Assembly: GCA_016868095.1 (NCBI GenBank)
Contig: VGHV01000055.1
Location: 1 to 10,776 of the forward strand
From: Betaproteobacteria bacterium
GTDB taxonomy: Bacteria > Pseudomonadota > Gammaproteobacteria > Burkholderiales > Burkholderiaceae_E
Direction of reading: 5' to 3'
Length of the DNA: 10,776 bases
The number at the start of each line of letters is the position of its first letter. Positions within the stretch are counted from its first letter, which is position 1. A model generated the notes under the pieces. The model had not been told where the DNA came from and did no database searches. It saw nothing but the letters and a program-made list of their open reading frames with translations. Made by a program: the position numbers and the translations under genes. Positions 7,139 through 10,776 of this stretch are shown in pieces.

Positions 7139-8097
7139 GAGATACGTCCTTCTTGCAGTGAATGCAAGGCTTGTGTTAAGGCAGGGCTGCGGGTTTCTTC
7201 GAAGTGTTCAAGCATTGCATCAAGGCCCAGTCCAAGAAAGGAAAGGTCTGCCCGCTCAGCGACCAGTGGTTTGGCGCGCCAACAAGCGCTAAGCCCAGCC
7301 GTTGCCATCATCGCTAAGTCGTTTGCGCCATCGCCAATAGCGATGGTTTGATGCATCTCGACTCCCCACTGGCTGGCAAAGTCTTTAAGGTATTGCGCTT
7401 TTGCCTGAGCGTTGACGATAGGCCCAATGAGGCTGCCATCCAAATAGCCTTGCTCTTCACCGAGTCGATTTGCGCAGCAGGCATCCGCTTGAATCATTGA
7501 CGCGACTTCATCCACAATCGGGTGAAAGCCCCCCGACAAGACGATCATCTTTAATTGCCGCTCGCGGGCGGCATGGGCGAACTTCGCAACACCTGGGCTC
7601 AAAACAAGTCTTTCCTCAATCAGTCGTTTCATGATCGAAAGGCTTTGACCCTTTAAGAGCTTGACTCTTTGCCGAAGGCTTTCATCATAGTCGCTGATCT
7701 CGCCTCGCATGGCAGCTTCAGTAATTGCCGCAACTTCGGCACCACAGCCGGCAAACTTAGCCATTTCATCAATACATTCGATCGTAATGAGTGTGGAATC
7801 CATATCAAACGCGATCATGCCGAAGTCGGCCCAACGGCGTGCAGGATCTATAGCATTGATATCGATGGCCTCGTTTGCCCATGCAGATCGAAATTGCTGC
7901 CTGCCAGGTTTTACAGTCGGACTGGCAAGTAGCATATGCTGCTCCACGAGGGCATGTTGCTGCCCAAATTCGAGCCCCTGCGGGAAATGCAGCGGTCGAT
8001 CGGGCCCTAGCCAAGTATCGATCCACGCTCGATCAAACTGGCCTTGTATCAACATCAAAGCTGAGTCCCCGTCAGCTTGCTCCTGCAATGAGCTCAT
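7135..8097 (-). CDS. serB: Phosphoserine phosphatase SerB (HAD superfamily)
   Basis: SerB removes phosphate from O-phospho-L-serine, the last step of serine synthesis in the cytoplasm. The 320-residue length is close to E. coli SerB (322, from memory). The first 90 or so residues are a divergent N-terminal region. The HAD core follows, with motif I FDMDSTLI at 97-104 (nucleophile D98, acid/base D100), motif II LSGGF at 187-191, a conserved lysine near 233 and motif III/IV GDGAND at 255-260. EECID-type cap residues appear as IECIDEMAKFAG at 106-117. The stretch GLSACWRAKP departs from the more usual GLGIAFHAKP. The start codon is one base after the mfd stop and lacks a clear Shine-Dalgarno, so expression likely relies on ribosomes finishing mfd. 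No serine-pathway genes lie next to it here. Confidence 0.94.
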   Translation of the reverse strand: MSSLQEQADGDSALMLIQGQFDRAWIDTWLGPDRPLHFPQGLEFGQQHALVEQHMLLASPTVKPGRQQFRSAWANEAIDINAIDPARRWADFGMIAFDMDSTLITIECIDEMAKFAGCGAEVAAITEAAMRGEISDYDESLRQRVKLLKGQSLSIMKRLIEERLVLSPGVAKFAHAARERQLKMIVLSGGFHPIVDEVASMIQADACCANRLGEEQGYLDGSLIGPIVNAQAKAQYLKDFASQWGVEMHQTIAIGDGANDLAMMATAGLSACWRAKPLVAERADLSFLGLGLDAMLEHFEETRSPALTQALHSLQEGRIS

Positions 8098-8098
8098 C

Positions 8099-10776
8099 TT
8101 AGGCGGCTTTCAATTGCTGGATTAGTTCGCGAACTTTTTGGCTACGACTTTCCAAGTCCTCGGTGTCGACAGCAATGCGAAGTTTGTCCTGCCCGAGCAT
8201 TTTGGCATCCTTTCGGCGCTGTAAAAATCGTATCAGTTGCTCAGGTTCGACCGATGCATCACGTCCAAATTGAAAAACAATCGCTTGGGCGTGTGCGTCG
8301 ATCTTTGAGACGCCAATCGACTGGCCCAATAAGCGAAGTCGGTGGCTTTGGATAAGGGTTTGGGTGGGCGCCGGAGTCTTACCAAATCGATCGATGATTT
8401 CCTCATGCAGATCACGAATATCGTCTTCATGTTCACACGCTGCAAGTCGCTTATAAAGGCCGAGACGCTCATGGATATCCGGGCAGTAATGGCTTGGCAA
8501 GAGCGCCGGTGCATGGAGATTGATTTCAGTGGCCACTGAGAGCGGTGCACTTAAATCGGGCTCTTTTCCCGATTTCAGCGATCTAACCGCTGCATTAAGC
8601 ATATCGCTGTACAGTGAAAAACCAACCTCAATCATTTCACCCGACTGAGAATCTCCGAGCACTTCGCCAGCACCACGAATCTCCAGATCATGCATGGCAA
8701 GATAAAAGCCAGAGCCTAGCTCCTCCATCATCTGAATAGCCTCAAGCCGCTTCTTGGCATCCTTAGTGATGGCAGCTTCATCGGGGATCAACAAATAGGC
8801 ATAAGCCTGATGATGAGAGCGCCCAACACGCCCACGCAGCTGATGCAATTGGGCCAAGCCAAAGCGGTCTGAACGGTGGATGATGATCGTGTTTGCGCTA
8901 GGTACGTCGATCCCGGTCTCGATGATAGTTGTGCATAGTAGAACATTGAAGCGTTGGGCATGAAAATCGCGCATCACGCGCTCGAGTTCGCGTTCACCCA
9001 TTTGCCCGTGGCCTACCACAATACTTGCCTCGGGGACTAGCTCACGAAGCTTTTGGGCTCTGTTTTCAATGGTTTCTACTTCGTTGTGTAAAAAATAGAC
9101 CTGGCCACCGCGCTTTAATTCTCGGAGAATCGCCTCGCGCATAATGCCATCGGTTTCTTTGCGCAAAAAGGTCTTGATTGCTAAACGTCGTTGAGGCGCG
9201 GTCGCGATCACCGAAAAGTCGCGAATACCTTCCATGCTCATCGCAAGTGTTCTTGGAATTGGCGTTGCAGTAAGCGTTAAAACATCAACTTCGGCGCGAA
9301 GATTTTTCAATGCTTCCTTTTGCCGGACCCCAAAGCGATGCTCTTCATCGATGATGACAAGACCAAGATTTGGGAATTTAACGTCCTGTGATAAAAGTTT
9401 GTGTGTGCCAATAACAATATCGATTTGGCCCTTCGCAAGCGCCTCGATGGTTTGTTTGACTTCTTTAGTGCCTCGAAAACGCGATAACTCGGCGATTCGA
9501 ACAGGAAAGTCAGCGAAGCGGTCACTAAAAGTTTGGAAATGTTGTTCGGCTAATAAGGTGGTGGGCGCAAGGATTGCCACTTGTCGAGAGTCGGATACGG
9601 CGATAAAGGCAGCACGCAAGGCAACTTCTGTTTTTCCGAAACCGACGTCACCACACACAAGCCTGTCCATCGGTTTTTGGGCGATCATGTCCTGCACGAC
9701 AGCATGAATCGCTGCAAGCTGATCGGGCGTTTCTTCAAAGCCAAAGCCCTCGCAGAATGCTTCATAATCTGTAACTTTAAAGCCGAAGGCATGCCCCACA
9801 CGAAGTGCTCGTCTGGCATAGAGATTGAGTAGCTCTGCTGCCGTATCGCGCGCTTGTTCGGCCGCCTTGCGTTTGGCTTTTTCCCATTGACCCGATCCCA
9901 ATTGATGACAGGGTGCATCATCAGGGGAGGCTCCACTGTAACGACCAATTAAATGCAATTGTGCTACCGGTACGTAAAGACTTGTATCGTTTTGATAAGT
10001 AAGATGAAGAAACTCGTTATCGCCTTCACCAAGGTCCATGTGAACCAAGCCTTGGTAGCGGCCTATGCCATGGTCGACATGGACGACTGGGTCGCCAGGC
10101 TTAAGCTCTGACAAGTCCTTAATGAAGGTGTCAATATTTTGCTGAGATTCACGTCGTCGTCCTTTGCCGCGGCGAGCGAGGTGGGCGTAAAGCTCGTTTT
10201 CGGTGAGCACTACGGCCATGCCCTCGATGACAAAGCCAGCATGCAAGGGGCCTACTGACACCTTTGCATGCGACCAGTTCCATTGGTCAGGCCAGCCTTC
10301 GATGCTCTCCCACTGGATGCCTTGCTCAGCAAGCGCCTGCAAGAGCGTTTCACGGCGGCCCGGTGATTCGGCAAGCACAAGTACAGGAAGCTCACTGCCT
10401 GATACGAAGGATTCGAGCGCTGCATAAGGTCTTTGGCGCTTGCGATCAACAGCCACACTCGGCAGGCCTGGACAGCTGACAGTGGGATCACGAGGAAGGC
10501 TTAGTCGGCCCTTGGCCCGGCATGCATTAAAAAATGCCTCGTTCGATAGCATCAATTCGGCTGGCGAGAGGCAGGGGCGCTCGATATCTTTACTCAAAAA
10601 ATCATATCGTTGCTGCATATCGAGGCGATAGCGTTGCAAGGCATCTTGCGCATCGCCGTGTAAGACAACGAGTGCGTCTTCGGGCAAATAATCTAAAAGA
10701 CTATGGCATTGTTCAAAAAATAAAGGCAAGTACCACTCGATACCACCTGGGGAAAGTCCCAGACCGATATCTTTAT
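8099..10776 (-). CDS. mfd: Transcription-repair coupling factor Mfd (5' end beyond window)
   Basis: Mfd removes RNA polymerase stalled at DNA lesions and recruits the UvrA-UvrB excision machinery. The reading frame is open to the right edge, giving about 892 residues. Compared with about 1150 for the family, roughly 260 N-terminal residues are missing. The TTG at 10729 is internal, because GGIEWYLPLFFE reads across it as in other Mfd proteins. In order I see the end of the UvrB-like region, then the RNA-polymerase-interacting CarD-like domain (PGDPVVHVDHGIGRYQGL, about 10099-10046). The translocase follows, with Walker A GDVGFGKT (9652-9629), the DEEH box (9349-9338), LTATPIPRT, GIDVPSANT and QLRGRVGR. 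The C-terminal TRCF domain closes the protein, with LGLYKRLAACE near 8469-8437. The GRVGR and DEEH motifs are intact, so the visible part looks functional. serB starts one base after the stop. Confidence 0.97.
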   Translation of the reverse strand, partial: KDIGLGLSPGGIEWYLPLFFEQCHSLLDYLPEDALVVLHGDAQDALQRYRLDMQQRYDFLSKDIERPCLSPAELMLSNEAFFNACRAKGRLSLPRDPTVSCPGLPSVAVDRKRQRPYAALESFVSGSELPVLVLAESPGRRETLLQALAEQGIQWESIEGWPDQWNWSHAKVSVGPLHAGFVIEGMAVVLTENELYAHLARRGKGRRRESQQNIDTFIKDLSELKPGDPVVHVDHGIGRYQGLVHMDLGEGDNEFLHLTYQNDTSLYVPVAQLHLIGRYSGASPDDAPCHQLGSGQWEKAKRKAAEQARDTAAELLNLYARRALRVGHAFGFKVTDYEAFCEGFGFEETPDQLAAIHAVVQDMIAQKPMDRLVCGDVGFGKTEVALRAAFIAVSDSRQVAILAPTTLLAEQHFQTFSDRFADFPVRIAELSRFRGTKEVKQTIEALAKGQIDIVIGTHKLLSQDVKFPNLGLVIIDEEHRFGVRQKEALKNLRAEVDVLTLTATPIPRTLAMSMEGIRDFSVIATAPQRRLAIKTFLRKETDGIMREAILRELKRGGQVYFLHNEVETIENRAQKLRELVPEASIVVGHGQMGERELERVMRDFHAQRFNVLLCTTIIETGIDVPSANTIIIHRSDRFGLAQLHQLRGRVGRSHHQAYAYLLIPDEAAITKDAKKRLEAIQMMEELGSGFYLAMHDLEIRGAGEVLGDSQSGEMIEVGFSLYSDMLNAAVRSLKSGKEPDLSAPLSVATEINLHAPALLPSHYCPDIHERLGLYKRLAACEHEDDIRDLHEEIIDRFGKTPAPTQTLIQSHRLRLLGQSIGVSKIDAHAQAIVFQFGRDASVEPEQLIRFLQRRKDAKMLGQDKLRIAVDTEDLESRSQKVRELIQQLKAA

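Noticed and set aside
9234..9707. Plus-strand ORF of 157 codons opposite the Mfd helicase core
   Set aside because: The complementary strand encodes intact Walker A and DEEH motifs of Mfd. The antisense frame has no domain signal.
10727..10729. TTG codon as the start of mfd
   Set aside because: The frame continues to the window edge without a stop and encodes conserved Mfd residues (GGIEWY) before it, so the true start is outside the window.
1..10776. Search for an accessory or defence system, CRISPR array, mobile element or RNA gene
   Set aside because: Nearly every base outside the three spacers is assigned to recognised core genes. No transposase, terminal inverted repeats, regularly spaced repeats or tRNA-like fold was seen.

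Overview
This window looks like core chromosome of a betaproteobacterium, most likely order Burkholderiales. The order rluD - pgeF - phaC - phaB - phaR - rimO on the plus strand matches, from memory, the neighbourhood of the polyhydroxybutyrate (PHB) locus in Ralstonia/Cupriavidus and Burkholderia. The acetoacetyl-CoA reductase and PhaR are close matches, as recalled, to the Cupriavidus necator proteins. The genus cannot be fixed from what is visible. I see no insertion sequence, phage gene, CRISPR array, tRNA or rRNA.

Layout. Bases 25-1936 hold two tightly packed housekeeping genes: rluD (23S rRNA pseudouridine synthase) and pgeF (peptidoglycan editing factor). A 114-base spacer leads into the PHB block at 2051-5396: phaC (class I synthase), phaB (NADPH acetoacetyl-CoA reductase) and phaR (PHB-responsive regulator). 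The thiolase gene phaA, which usually lies between phaC and phaB in this lineage, is absent. In its place is a 167-base gap with a four-unit 21-bp tandem repeat that begins on the phaC stop codon, and a candidate small gene of 38 codons (46 from an alternative TTG start) built from the same 7-codon unit. rimO (ribosomal protein S12 methylthiotransferase) follows phaR by six bases.

The minus strand from the right edge back to 6758 is a compact set: mfd (transcription-repair coupling factor, 5' end beyond the window), serB (phosphoserine phosphatase) and a small MAPEG-family membrane protein. They are joined by a 1-base gap and then a 4-base overlap, so they are probably co-transcribed. This set converges on rimO, and the two facing genes share a CTAG tetranucleotide that supplies both stop codons.

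Function. PhaB makes (R)-3-hydroxybutyryl-CoA, PhaC polymerises it, and PhaR senses the polymer and represses granule-protein genes. The thiolase step must come from elsewhere in the genome. The other genes are translation, envelope, serine-synthesis and repair functions with no evident link to PHB beyond conserved position. Most of the window is ordinary. The feature most worth a second look is the repeat-derived small ORF between phaC and phaB.
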